Origin: Macrobrachium rosenbergii
Taxonomy: Eukaryota > Arthropoda > Malacostraca > Decapoda > Palaemonidae
DNA length: 64,000 bases
Direction: 5' to 3'
NCBI RefSeq assembly: GCF_040412425.1
Contig: NC_089792.1
Span: 22,312,199-22,376,198, forward strand
The notes below the pieces were generated by a model. That model was not told the origin of the DNA. It worked only from the letters and a program-made list of their open reading frames with translations, and ran no database searches. The position numbers and the translations under genes are program-made. Shown one piece after another: positions 37,762-49,965 of the stretch (position 1 is the stretch's first letter; the number at the start of each line of letters is the position of its first letter).

Positions 37762-39738
37762 TAATATGCCGCTGTTTGATATTGATTGGACTTATGAGTT
37801 ATTAAAAATGAGCGTATAAGACAGACAGACAGACAGTAAAATCTGCTGTCAGATTAATGATTCCTTAGACACCGGCTCGTGAATGAAGAGAGAAAGAGCA
37901 CAGATTGAAGTATTTTTCAAATGTTGACAAAAATGTTATTAATGTGAATATTTTCTGTTCAAAGGACACTTTCAGTTGGAATCTGAACCACTGAAATGTC
38001 GATATTTGTTTACTTTCCGTTAGAGGGTTTAAAGGGCCTCAGAGATTTTTTGAAGTTGGTTTTTCATCGTTCTCGTACGTGTTGCACATTTCTCAGTTTT
38101 CAAAAGTTATTTCATTTTTAGCTCCCTCTTCTTTTACTTTCACATGATTCAATCATCAGCAGCTATACCCACATTATTAAAAAAAAGTTTGATTGTATTA
38201 TTTTTTTATACCCCAAATCATCTTATATTTCTTGAAATCCCTTTGTTGTCTAATCATTGTCCACGTTTGGCCTAGAGCTCCGGAGTCTCTTGGGGAATGG
38301 ATTGCAAAAAATACGCTTTGTGCATCAATTTGGATATCTCATCCAGCAACCACTTGTGTTTCTCCCATTGGCAATGCCTAAAAAACTGCTAGTCAGCGCT
38401 CTCATATGATCAACATATCTCTCTTCCGTACCATGAGACCTGGGATAAGCAATGGCTGATGATTTCAGCAGGAAGATCTGTCGCTGTTCTGCAGCGTTTC
38501 AGGCATTTGCTCATAAAAACTCTGCACTTAGCTTTTTACGAGGATGGCGATTATATTGCATTTCTATATGCAAACCAATTCCTGCCCTTTACTTGTTTCA
38601 TGGAAGATGTTTTTCTTTTTGTTTTAACTGTGGATTTCAGATCACTAAAAATGGTTCATACTGTTTTTGTCTCTATATTTGTTCATTTTAAATACATGAA
38701 AGGTTATATTAATTGCCTTGGCTCCTATATGTTTTTGTTGCATTTGTTACTAGATTGCCTAGTAATTCCATTGCCAGTGAAAATGTTAGGCAATGAACAA
38801 ACCTAATCAAGGTTCTCAGAAAAGAAAAACCTGTGTTTATTTATTATTTATTCATCTTGTAACCTACACCAAAAGTACCCAAAACTCTGGTAAATGAAGT
38901 CGGTAATAGTAAGTGTTTACAACTGTATTTACTTCTACAGTCGTCATATTTTCTTGTAGTATTTTAGAATACAAGCCAGTCGCACTTCTTTCATTTTCGT
39001 TTCTGAAATTGCTATGTTAGGTCTGCTGTATAAGTTGTTCGAGGGCAGCTTTTTTCACTTCACCATCACCTTTGCTCTGCTGAATTTGTATTTCATTCGC
39101 CCCAAATTCATAATATTTTCACATTTCAGAAAATAATGTCTTTCATTATAGAAGGAGGAAGTAATCCACTGATATCTTTACCACTTAAAGCGCTGTTCTG
39201 AATGATATTTCCTATGAAGTGTACAGTTTCTATACAGTGTTAGGGAAATAGATGTTAGAAAAATAGACATGTAAAAAAGAACTAGTGTACAGACTCATAA
39301 ATTTTCCAGGGCTTATGGAAATGAGTTGTATTTCGAAAGAGTTTTCATTTGAAAGATACTCGCGATTTATGCTTCCTATTCAGAGAATCGTTATTGCATC
39401 CAGTGATCGATGCGATTGGCTATTCTGAAAACGGTCAAGGAGAGGTTGTTAAATCTTGACGCGTTTGTCAAAGATGAAATAGCCTAAGTCTCATTAAATC
39501 TAGCCTTCTCTTTATATCGGGAAAATGACTCTGTGTAATATACGATGGCGTAGCTGGTAAACTGCAAATGATATTTTAATCCTCATTGCAGACGAATGGG
39601 ACTTAATTCTTGCGAGACAGATTAATTCATTTTTTTTGAAAATTTATTTCAGGTTTATGTCGGTAATTTATTTAAGTGTCATGCTAGGATGTGTCGTTTA
39701 TCCATGACCAATGGATAAACGTAAATTTTCATTTTGTC

Positions 39739-39739
<1 letters not shown>
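37116..39739. other. Mostly unassigned stretch
   Basis: Includes AG runs at 37650-37663 and 37722-37758. Frames at 37155-37418 (minus, 87 codons), 38193-38381 and 38459-38806 (plus) have no domain I recognise. Confidence 0.45.

Positions 39740-39786
<47 letters not shown>
39740..39786. repeat. (AT)n microsatellite
   Basis: About 22 AT units followed by ACACAC. Confidence 0.95.
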
Positions 39787-39792
<6 letters not shown>

Positions 39793-40118
39793 CACACACA
39801 TGATTATCTTCACAATATCACGTGATTTGTTTATCACACATCACCACAAGTGAAGAATTATAAGACTGGGTGTAGGTCCTGACTGGTTTCAGCTTTACTT
39901 CTAAATAATGCCAATGGCTTCTTATCTTTAAACCTGAATATAAAGTCGAACGTTTCGGTTTTAATAACATATTTTAACATTAACTGAGACCTACGTATTG
40001 ATTCAATTTTTTGTTATTTTCGTATTTTAGCCCTGATTGAAGCCATGAAACTTTGTGGTAAAGATTATCACCTTTTCGTCCTACTGTTTGTTCTATATAT
40101 TGCTATCAACACTTTCCC

Positions 40119-40123
<5 letters not shown>

Positions 40124-40204
<81 letters not shown>
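40124..40204. repeat. (AT)n microsatellite
   Basis: About 39 AT units. Confidence 0.95.
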
Positions 40205-40209
<5 letters not shown>

Positions 40210-40211
<2 letters not shown>

Positions 40212-41290
40212 TATATACATACTACTAGCTGAAGTTGCTATCCAAAAACAGTTGGGTTAACTGGAGGGAGGGAGGGAGGCCTTAGTAGAGCCAAACCGTT
40301 TACCATGCATATGCGGACGTAGACCTCTATCATCAATATTACTTCAGAGAATTGAGATATGAAGGGAAGACTCAAATTGCAGTCTGTTTAAAGGAATATA
40401 AACAAAGACTTTGGCATCACGCATGTTTCCATTTTGCCGTTAAAAATCGAGATTTGGTTGTAGGATGTCGAATTTTAGTTTCATGCGTATTTCGCTAGGT
40501 TAACTTGTTACTCGCGCCAGTTTTCACGCCTCTAAAGCGGTAAAAAATCGGGGTAAATGGGAGTCACTTGCAAGACGTGAGGGAATTATTCAACCTGCGC
40601 AGCGTGCTGAAAGTATTGCAACCACATATCTTCCAGTCAATCAGTTTTCACACAGTTTCGCTAGATTTGCGGTGCAACTTCACCCTGGCAGGCAACAAGA
40701 AAAGGTTCAAGGTCATTGACTGAAGCAGTGCTTGTCCCACATTTGGTAAAAGGAACTGTATCACTTTTATTCTTCACACTTCAGTAATTTTTTCCCACGT
40801 GAATTTGTGCGGGTTTCATTCTTATTTTCCAATCACGCTTCGTGTTAGTGCACTTAAAAGGTTGCTTCAAATAAGGGACGACATGCAGCCAGAGGAAAAG
40901 TGAAAAGACTGCAAGAAACAAGTGTTGCATTGAGCTGTAGTGGTTCTGCCAAGACCTTGGAAGCGTGGGCAAGGTTGGAGGCTGTGAGGGAGAAGTACAC
41001 GGGGCTGCTGAACAAATGAATTCTACTTTTTAGGGAAATGAACATATGGAAAAGTGTCTTGGTGCAGCTAAAGAAATTGGCAGTGAAAATTTCTATCTTA
41101 ACAAGTAATGGAGAATATTGCTAGTGTAATGAAGTGTATTGGGAAATGGGTGGGGTTAGTGTTACTTTGCAATACTAACAACTTACTTTTGACTGCAGTT
41201 GTGTTTTTGCTCATGGAACTTGTGACAAGGTACATCTGAAAAAAAGGAAAATACGCAAAAAAGTAAAAGGGAAAAAGTTATAAAAAAAAC
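40210..41290. other. Unassigned stretch
   Basis: Could include decayed upstream parts of the transposase remnant that follows, but I cannot align any block with confidence. Confidence 0.4.
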
Positions 41291-41297
41291 CACATTG

Positions 41298-41690
41298 TTT
41301 GCCATTGCTTATGGGGTGCAACATGAACTTAGTAAAAGAGGAATTCAGGATATGGCAGCTAATCTCGGATGCCCTAAACTTTCACATGAAACGCACCTTG
41401 GATATCAAAAGAAAATAAGGGAAATCACATGAAAAATACAAAGATTGCAGGAGCATGTGATTTGTATGATTTTGGCGTATCATAGTAAAGAATGAAATAT
41501 TTATCCAGATGAGAATGGATTCTTTGGCACTGGAGTGTCTTTTGATGCCACATGGATGACACGAGGACATTCATCTTTGATTGGGGTGGGCATAGTGATG
41601 GAGTGCCACACATTCATCTTTGATTGGGGTGGGCATAGTGATGGAGTGCCACACTCCTGGGGAAACTGCTAAAATAATGGGCCTAATATG
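41298..41690 (+). pseudogene. Mutator-like transposase remnant with internal 43-bp duplication
   Basis: Two blocks in one frame resemble the Mutator-type transposase domain common in arthropod elements. The first is AYGVQHELSKRGIQDMAANL...CPKLSHETHLGYQKK (41310-41410). The second is GVSFDATWMTRGHSSLIGVG (41532-41591), like the conserved SFDGTW..RGH.S..GVG segment, whose Asp is the likely first catalytic acid. Stop codons lie between them. Right after the second block a 43-bp segment is tandemly repeated (units from about 41568 and 41611), and since 43 is not divisible by three it shifts the frame. Only about a third of such a protein is recognisable, and I found no terminal inverted repeats. 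Identification is from motif memory. Confidence 0.7.
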
Positions 41691-41699
41691 ATACCTCAT

Positions 41700-42134
41700 T
41701 GGTGGTCTGGAAAATCATACACAGCCAACAAAATGTTATAGTAAGTTCATGACATGGGTTTTTTTTCTTGCTATATGGAATATACAGCTCTTAAGGCTGT
41801 TAGAAATAAATTAATTTTAGGTATTTTGTATAAAAAGTGCTTCCCAATGTTCTTTGTTGATAAATGTCAATTCATATGAAAATGTCTATCCCTGTATTTA
41901 TTACTCAAGTATCACTGTTCCCTGAAATTCAATCGCAGATTTTTCAAAACCAGTTTTTTAGAATTATGAAAGCACTTAGATCTTAATAACGTTTTTGCTT
42001 TATGTTGGATTTCCAAAATTCAAAATGCATCAGAATCTACATACAATTTAGAAGCATGTATATTGTGCTTTTTCTATTACTGACAAATTTTTATATCTGT
42101 TTACACACAAACACACACACACATACACATATAT

Positions 42135-42135
<1 letters not shown>
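41700..42135. other. Unassigned AT-rich stretch
   Basis: No recognisable coding or repeat features before the next microsatellite. Confidence 0.5.
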
Positions 42136-42136
<1 letters not shown>

Positions 42137-42224
<88 letters not shown>

Positions 42225-42240
42225 ATATATATATATATAT
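42137..42240. repeat. (AT)n microsatellite
   Basis: About 50 units, preceded by ACACAC repeats. Confidence 0.95.
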
Positions 42241-42330
42241 GAATCAAGTAACTCCATTAATTTTGCCACCATGGAAAAACTTCAATTAGAAGTAAAGATG
42301 TGGGAAAAAACTATCAATTAGACAGAAAAC

Positions 42331-42333
<3 letters not shown>

Positions 42334-42400
<67 letters not shown>
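42334..42400. repeat. (AT)n microsatellite
   Basis: About 33 units. Confidence 0.95.
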
Positions 42401-42405
<5 letters not shown>

Positions 42406-43119
42406 GACTTGAAAATGTTAACGAAAATTCATAGAAAAGTAATAATTCAAAAAATGTTAAATCAATGTGTTTGAAAATGTTCATGAAAATATCTTTAATG
42501 GCCCTTATTACATGCAAAAAGTTTGAAACAAATTGGATGCATAATAAGGGAGGGAGGTCCTGCAAAGTGACACTTCCCCTCTTCACTGTCAACTGGATAT
42601 TGACTTAAGGAATTTTTTTCCTATGCTAAGTTGGTTTGTGTCACTTTTAAGAAGTTAATTCACTTAAACCAAAGTTCCTGCAGCTTGCACTGCTGCCTGT
42701 CACGTGACGAAGTTTGCAATCAGTTTCTTAAGAGTTCAGCTTGGATTTTCCCCCTTTTTCAGAAAAAAGTATAGAAAATATTTTACTGGAGTATATAGTT
42801 TATTAAATGCGTGTCGAATGAAATTTTTAGATCAGTTGTGACGCCCTTTTAATTGTAAAACAAATATTTAAGGCAGTTTGCAAATGGAAAACATTTGTTA
42901 ATAAATATGCTGTTTAGTCTCCATACCGTAGTTCTTTCCTATACAGCAATGCAGGTCATACTGTATATTCTTTTTTTTTTTTTGTAATTCGTGCATGCTT
43001 ACTTTGCCAATCAATTTAATTCGGCCTGTTATTTGTCTGACTTGCCTTATTTAGTCCTTCACAAATTATCAAAGCTGTGTCGCCAATCATTGTTATCATT
43101 CGACTATGCTGTACGGCAA

Positions 43120-43120
<1 letters not shown>
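42401..43120. other. Unassigned stretch
   Basis: No recognisable features. Poly-T run near 42971. Confidence 0.5.

Positions 43121-43121
<1 letters not shown>

Positions 43122-43196
<75 letters not shown>
43122..43196. repeat. (TTA)n trinucleotide microsatellite
   Basis: About 25 units. Open in all frames as poly-Leu, poly-Tyr or poly-Ile; not coding. Confidence 0.95.
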
Positions 43197-43860
43197 TCTG
43201 GTTTCTTGTTTTCAGGAAACCACGTATGTGTATATTGTACTTTGGTCATTATTTTCTTTTCATATTTTTGACCGTGACTTATTTTCAAGATCATGGGTTA
43301 TTTAAATGTAAACCTTTTAGATTTACCCTCAGGATTTCAGAATTTGATTGTTAAAGGCCGTCGTTCTTCACTTATCTTTCATGCTTTCATCACCATCATA
43401 AAAACCATCTCTGATTGGTCATAGAATAAAAATAAAAATACGCGTGATTCAATCTTCAAACTTGTTCCGATTTATTAGTAAGAAGAACCGGTAAAGAAAA
43501 TGACGATAGGCAAACCCACTTCGGTGCAAAAACAGGGATTAGAACACGCTGACAAAGGCAGAGATGGAGGACAAACAAGGACAGGGGTTCTGTCTGGAAT
43601 GAAGGCAAAAGGAACGTCGGAAGTTGTGAGGCTGTGTCAACAGCCGAGGATTGCTCTCTCTCTCTCTCCCTTATTTGTTCTGAGCCATTGCGTCTGCATA
43701 TGCTCCCACCAAGAATGACAGCACACTTTCTTGAAAATATTCTGTCTTTGTTCCACACAAACAATATTGGTGATGTATCCGTTTGTTTGTCACGTATTGC
43801 TTTGAGATTACGCCTCTTTCTTTTTTCTCTCTGTTGTTTGGCGGACTCGAGGAATTCTCC

Positions 43861-43863
<3 letters not shown>

Positions 43864-43906
<43 letters not shown>
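43864..43906. repeat. (AG)n microsatellite
   Basis: About 21 units. Confidence 0.95.
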
Positions 43907-43909
<3 letters not shown>

Positions 43910-44519
43910 CGCGTAATGGTTATTGCATTTTTCTAAATATTGATCTATTGATTGAATGACTGTAACTTATCTGGCGTCACAACTACCTGTATCAATCCAA
44001 AAGATGGTAAGACAGAATTAACCTCGTTTACAGTTAGTATATCAATCGGCTATATGCCAAATTAACAGCCTCCCATCATACTTGATAAACGGATTACAAT
44101 ATAAGGCTCTCTTATCTTGATTACCATCCGTGAAATGAAATAACTTCCTAGCAATTATGAATTCCTAAGCGGATATTAGTTGTTTATTTACTTACATGCG
44201 GTAAACTAAAGTTACGGTTCATAATGAAATTTGCTCTTTTCTGGTGAATAATTAATTTGTAATTTAGGATTTTTTTTCTGTGTTTTGTATATTACTTTAA
44301 TGGAGGAGCACTGATGATAGAGGATTGACTGGAATAGTGAAGGGGCATTGCAGTAACTATTGGGAGTTTTCAAGTATTGGCAAAAGGAGAAAGTTGAGGA
44401 TAAAGATCACCTAGAACAAATAAAAGTAGAACCAGGATGGTGTAACAGTGAATGTTGATATGTATTGTGGAGAAATGGTAGCCATGAGGGTAAAGTATGA
44501 GGAGTTTGGTGAGCTATCC
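43907..44519. other. Unassigned stretch
   Basis: The right part (from about 44290) may be decayed LINE sequence upstream of the next feature, but only the part after 44520 can be aligned to known motifs. Confidence 0.4.
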
Positions 44520-45265
44520 TTTATGGAAGCAAAGTTTGGATATTGAATGTGAAAGGAAAGAAAACAAAATTCAAATCTGTTGAGATGATCTATTCAGGTT
44601 GTATATGTAGCGGAAAAAGAAAATGTGGTTAGAAATGTAGAGATACGTAGAAGTGGTAAAAATAATAATGAAAGTGAAAAAAGTATACCTTAGTTTAACC
44701 AGACCAATGAGGAGCTGATTAACAGCTCTCCTAGAGTGGGTATTTGGCCCGAAGGATTAGACTTTCTTTACGTGGCTAAGAACCAATTGGTTACCTAGCA
44801 AGGACCTACAGCTTATTGTGGAATCCGAACCACATTATACCGAGAAATTAATTTCTGTCACCAGAAATAAATTTCTCTAATTCTTCATTGGCTGGTCGGA
44901 GACTCGAACGCCGGCCCTAGCAGAGTGCTAGCCGAGAACTATACCGGTCCGTCAACGAGGAACTAATTAAAGTGAAACTCTTATGAGTTGGTTTGGCGTG
45001 TGGAAGAATGGCTGATGATGGGTTGGTGTAAAAGTATATGTCAGGAGAGGTATATAGCGGGTAGGAGAGGAACACCTAGGAAATGTTGGGTAGAGGAAGT
45101 GAAAGAGATATTGAAAAGGAAGGACTTGACATTCCAAGAAGCTCAAAAGAGCTTGCAAGGTAACGGTGACGGACTTTGTTTTGGCGATTTGACTTAATGC
45201 TGATGAGCTCTCTGTGTAGGGATGTGAAACGATTAATGACGTGAAAGTTTTTCCGCACAGGGGTA
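44520..45265 (+). pseudogene. LINE ORF2 C-terminal remnant split by an S1 SINE
   Basis: Left part: LYGSKVWILNVKGKK, FKSVEM and VRNVEIRR, matching the LYG.E.W..N...K..VFEM and DR.RN..IR blocks that follow the reverse transcriptase in many invertebrate LINEs. Right part (from 44978): a decayed LSWFGHVERM block, then YIAGRRGTPRKCWVEEVKEI and KDLTFQEAQKSLQ, the usual Gly/Arg-rich tail. Several frameshifts and stops show it is dead. The parts are separated by an inverted S1 SINE at 44680-44968. The 3' flank (45195-45265) resembles 53240-53365, so both are probably 3' ends of one LINE family. The catalytic core is not visible. Confidence 0.8.
44671..44977 (-). mobile_element. S1 tRNA-derived SINE, full length, with 9-bp target duplication
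   Basis: A full S1 copy (44680-44968) read from the minus strand. Its head has GGTATAGTTCTCGGCTAGCA and the B-box-like GTTCGAGTCTCC; its body has GGTTCGGATTCCACAATAAG and the 3' domain AGCTGTTAATCAGCTCC. It is flanked by AAAGTGAAA at 44671-44679 and 44969-44977. It inserted in the LINE remnant after that LINE was already present. Confidence 0.9.
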
Positions 45266-45380
45266 CAGACAATTTAATTTTTTACAAAAGAAATCATAAT
45301 TATTGTTTGTTCACCTGTCTTACGTTGCCTTTTTTTCGGAAGTGAAAACCTTTCAGTTCTGTGCAGCGCAACACTTAATA

Positions 45381-45381
45381 T

Positions 45382-45468
<87 letters not shown>
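45381..45468. repeat. (AT)n microsatellite
   Basis: Pure AT run ending in ACTGTATATATTG. Confidence 0.95.
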
Positions 45469-45469
<1 letters not shown>

Positions 45470-45561
45470 TGTATATATTGATGTGACCACTGGTCAAGAA
45501 ACGTCGACAATAAATGTGTATACTGGATTTTGTGTGTTCCTGCCTAGCCCTTCCTGCCTAG

Positions 45562-45745
<184 letters not shown>

Positions 45746-45749
45746 TGAA

Positions 45750-46820
45750 TGATACGTCTGGCTGTTGCATGGGGTTTGTTTCGAACATGTTAGCAAGAAG
45801 TTGTCAATCTAACTGTGACCTACGACTATGCCATTATCGAACATGATGGTGGCAAAACGTCTGGTTCCCTTCAAAATTAATTCTCATTAATTCGCATTAT
45901 TGTTCAGTGCTGTCGGAAATCTAGGGTCCGAATTTATTTATTTTTTGCTGCCGGGGCAAAATCAAACTTTCTAGCTGTCAAAGTAAACAGGCATCGTTGG
46001 CGAACAATTGATCGTGATGTAGGTGGGTATTTACTCATCCATTTTCTCACCGGTGAAGCATTTTGTTTTTGATCTACAGAATTCTAGGTGGAGCGTTTGT
46101 AGATGTCAAAACGATTTTGATTGAAGTGTGTTCGAAATCGACCGTGGTTGGAGGATTTCCTCATTCATTTTCCTGCTGATTCCAAGGCTTCCAGTGGAAA
46201 GCGTGTTCCGAAATACAAGAAATAGTGTAGTTACGTGGTCATTCAGACCATTGGAATCCATCAAAATGGTTCATTTGTCCATTAGGCCCTTTAGAAAATC
46301 TTGGGTTTATGTTAATAATTTTGTTTTCCTGTTATTAAATAGTATCTAAATTTCCCGGACATCTGTTGATAACAGCATATGACCCGTCACTCAGTGCAGT
46401 AAGAAACCCCAAGAACAATTGTATTTAACTATTTCTAATGGAGATGTACATGTTAATGATGGACGGGCACTGGAGACTGGTTGTGGTTATTTACATTTAG
46501 TGATTTTGTTCAAATGATCCCGTAATGGGAAATGTGTGCAATAGTATATATAGTAGAATTTGATGTCGTGTCTAACATTTAATATTTTCTAGAATATGAT
46601 ACTTTAAATTTATACGTTTATGTGAGAGTGTTAAGAGTATTTTGTTGTGCTTATCAGTTGTGACTTTCAACCTTATTACCTTTCAAATAATTTATAGCCT
46701 TCAGTAACAAGTATTGTTCTTAGCAAGATGAACTTGTAAACATCTTTAAATCCTCGTAGACAGATAATTTTCTTGTGTTTAAAGATATTTAGTTCAGAAA
46801 TACGATTGTTCAGGATCTTC
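45750..46820. other. Unassigned stretch
   Basis: No recognisable repeat or coding motif. Frame at 46128-46349 (73 codons) without domains. Confidence 0.5.
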
Positions 46821-46823
46821 GGG

Positions 46824-46880
46824 GCAGCCCTAGGAGAGCTGTTAATCAGCTAAGTGGTCTGGTAAAACTAAGGCATACTT
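46824..46880 (+). mobile_element. S1 SINE fragment (3' tail)
   Basis: CAGCCCTAGGAGAGCTGTTA followed by ATCAGC...GTGGTCTGGTAAAACTAAGG, the 3' domain and tail of S1 with nothing recognisable upstream. Confidence 0.75.
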
Positions 46881-47072
46881 TTTTTTCTGGGACTAATTCA
46901 ACTTTCCCTGAACAATATCGTTACTCAGAACATGATGTTCCATATTGCAATAAAAGTTTCCCACTTTAGTCCTCAAAGGGAGTTTCTCCATCCAATTCTT
47001 TGTCCTTTTCGTAAAATTAATAGCAAAGGCAACTTTCCTTTTATTTTGCTTCAGTTTGATTTCAAATAGTGC

Positions 47073-47076
<4 letters not shown>

Positions 47077-47143
<67 letters not shown>
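47077..47143. repeat. (AG)n microsatellite, ~33 units
   Basis: A pure AG run. Confidence 0.95.
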
Positions 47144-47146
<3 letters not shown>

Positions 47147-47786
47147 TGCAAGTTTACTGCAGGTGATGGTGTACAATACAGGCCACTTTTCAGGCTAAGT
47201 AATAGAATTTCCACAAACCAATATGCTTTTGCTTTTCTTTGCATTTCTAGCATTGTACTACATATGAGGTTTCCATCATATAGCAGCTGTATACCCCTGA
47301 GTAAAGTGGCATCACGTAAACAGTCTGCTTTTTGCATTTTGGTCCCACTTCTGTATTCGTGCAATTTCTTATCATGTATATGAATATTATAAACAGTAAC
47401 TCAGTACCAGTGGTGATCCTAAAGAGGAAATAGATAAAATATTCTTAATTCAAAATCATTTCTACTTACTGATTTGATAAGCAGTATATTTATCATAATT
47501 TATCGTTATAAATGAGGTTAATTGAAGACAAAAGGCTCCTAGGACTACTCGTCATTTCTCAGCAGAGACTTAAAACTATTTCTTCGTCACAAAGGTCTTT
47601 CTTGTTTTTCTGAGACACGAGCAATCAACCAACTCTTTATTTGGAGAGGACAATAGAAACTTAATGTACAAAGAACCTGAGTGAAAAGGACGAACTTCAA
47701 GATAACGTTTCCGGAATTCTTTTGAGAAATATAAGAAGTAAATTGAGCGGCTCTTTGGAAGGAAGAAATCTGTATAAAATGTTACA
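47144..47786. other. Unassigned stretch
   Basis: No recognisable features. Reading frames spanning it start in or run into simple repeats. Confidence 0.5.
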
Positions 47787-48025
47787 TTGGGGATGACCCC
47801 CGTAGGGGGGTGGTTAGTGCCGTCAGTGCACCTCACATTGTACACTGTAGGCATTACTTAAGGGTCTTTGGAGCGTCCCTTCGGCCCCTAGCTGCAACCT
47901 CTTTCATTCCTTTTACTGTACCTCCGTTCATGTTCTGTTCCTTCAACCTGACTTTCCACCCTCACAGGTCCCAGCGTTTGACCTTTGCCCTAAATTTCTA
48001 TTCTATTCTATTCTATTAGGGATGA
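47787..48025 (+). mobile_element. S2 element, internally deleted, with TATTC tail and target duplication
   Basis: Element 47797-48015 carries TAGTGCCGTCAGTGCACCTC and GCGTCCCTTCGGCCCCTAGC, then jumps to a decayed GGTCCCAGCGTTTG end. It finishes in four TTCTA/TATTC repeats (about 47996-48015). Flanking TTGGGGATGA (47787-47796) and TTAGGGATGA (48016-48025) match at 9 of 10 positions. The pentamer tail suggests the partner LINE primes on a short 3' repeat and not on poly-A. Confidence 0.88.
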
Positions 48026-48722
48026 AGTCAAAATGGGCTTCTTCTACAGTGGTCAGTACTTGACCAGACGGCTTTCAGTCAAGACAGGTTAAAGCTTTGG
48101 GATTGTCGACTATCTCGGGTGCTAAATTTTGGCTTCTAATATTTGACATCTTTCGTAGCAGAACGTTGGAAAATGAATCCGTCTTCCAATTAGAAACAAG
48201 AAGAAAATATTGTCTTCAGAGCATGTTGGCGTATTTACCTTTCTTGTGTAAGGAATCACGATATTCGTTATTCAGTGATATTAAAGTCATGCTAAAGACT
48301 TTATATCATTCCATTGCATGGTCTCATGCCAATAAATGTCTGCTATAATATTGGCATAGGTCTTTGAAAAATTCCTCTCCCAAGCTTGATGATATTTATT
48401 GATCAGTATTACTTTACCATTACTGTCTGCGAGAACATTATTGCTTGAAAGTCCAAAACTTCCTGTAACCAGGCCAATAAATATTTCCGTACTGGTATTG
48501 GCACGAGTCCAAAGCGCCTTGCTGTGGGTATCCCGAGGTGCCAGAAATATTTTGGTTAGCAGATGAATGAGTGAAGTGATCATAATTCTAGGTCATAAGA
48601 ATTACCTTTAGTGATATACAGCAGTCGTGGCAAAGGCTCCTGGTAAATGAGACATACTTAGAGGTAAGATTTAAAGACGAAAAGTAGAATCGTTGTCATA
48701 AAAATTTGTTCATGGATGACTC

Positions 48723-48787
<65 letters not shown>

Positions 48788-49964
48788 TGAACAATTTTAC
48801 GTGAAGTTAAAGTGGCGGTGAAACATATGAAATGCTGAAAGGTAATTCTAGAAATGATGAGTAACGCTATACATACAGCCATAACAATTTTAATAGACTG
48901 TCTCCCACCCCCATAGATTTCTCTTGGGGGAATATATACTGTACTAAACATACAGTAAAGATAAGACGCCGTTACTCTTCATTCTGTTAACAGCAAAGAA
49001 CAAATTGTATTGAAGAATTCTTGTTTTCAAGCAGAAGGTTTTGTTAATAATAAATCGGAATAGTTTACAAGCAGAGGTATTGCATGGGCTGAGATCATTG
49101 TAGGTAGGTAGGTTATTGCTTTTGTACATTTATAAAAAATGGAAGCTAATGCTTAAGAATGGAGGCTAGCCACTGTAATCCTGTCTTGATTAGTAAACGA
49201 GCCATGGTGACATTGCACATTCTAGATAAGTGTAAATTTGGGCTGCGGTAAAGAAGAGAATCGTATTTTTATTTACATTTTCTTGAGTGCGTCTGGTATC
49301 GCAGAAGGGTAAGGCAACTCTCTTGTCTTTTGTGTTGCCCTTGGCTTTATTTGATGCCATTGGAAGGGCAGATACAGGGAAATGAAAGGAGTTTTATAGG
49401 CTTGCTAAAATTATTATTCGAGTTTTGTTTGGGTCTTACTGCTTCCCTCGTAACTTTCACCACGCTTTCATTTCAAGTAAATCTTCATGAGCGTGTATAT
49501 TTGATTAGGTGATTAGATACGTGTCTGATTTATAAATACGCAGGATAGGCATTTTCCTCCATTCCAACGTGTTAAACCTTTACTTCCTTTAACTATGGGG
49601 CATATTCTTTCATTCCTCAGAAAGGAAAAACATATTTTTCGTTTGTATTTAAGTTTCTCCGGCAGTTTGAATGTTTTAAAAGTTCCTTCAAAAACGAAGT
49701 AATTTTGTTTCATTGTGTACTCAATTACTGAAATTTTCAGTTGACTGCTGAAAAAATACTTGCCGAACACATTGTAATGCGTATTGCAATAAAACTCTAG
49801 ATGATTATCCTCCAGTGCGAGTTTATTAAGTAACTTTTCCATTGAAGTATATTTGCCTCAGATCAGAAAAGGAGGTGGAGACTGGCAGTAATACCCTAAT
49901 TTTCATGTTTAAAATATTTTTACAACGAACATTGAGCTGTGCGTGGAAAATGTAAGCTTTGAAA
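48026..49964. other. Mostly unassigned stretch
   Basis: Contains (CT)n at 48723-48784. Frames at 48287-48583 and 49513-49842 (minus, 98 and 109 codons) are without recognisable domains. Confidence 0.45.
48723..48784. repeat. (CT)n microsatellite
   Basis: About 30 CT units. Confidence 0.95.
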
Positions 49965-49965
49965 A

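Noticed and set aside
43106..43305. Poly-Leu, poly-Tyr and poly-Ile frames
   Set aside because: Translation of the (TTA)n run in different frames.
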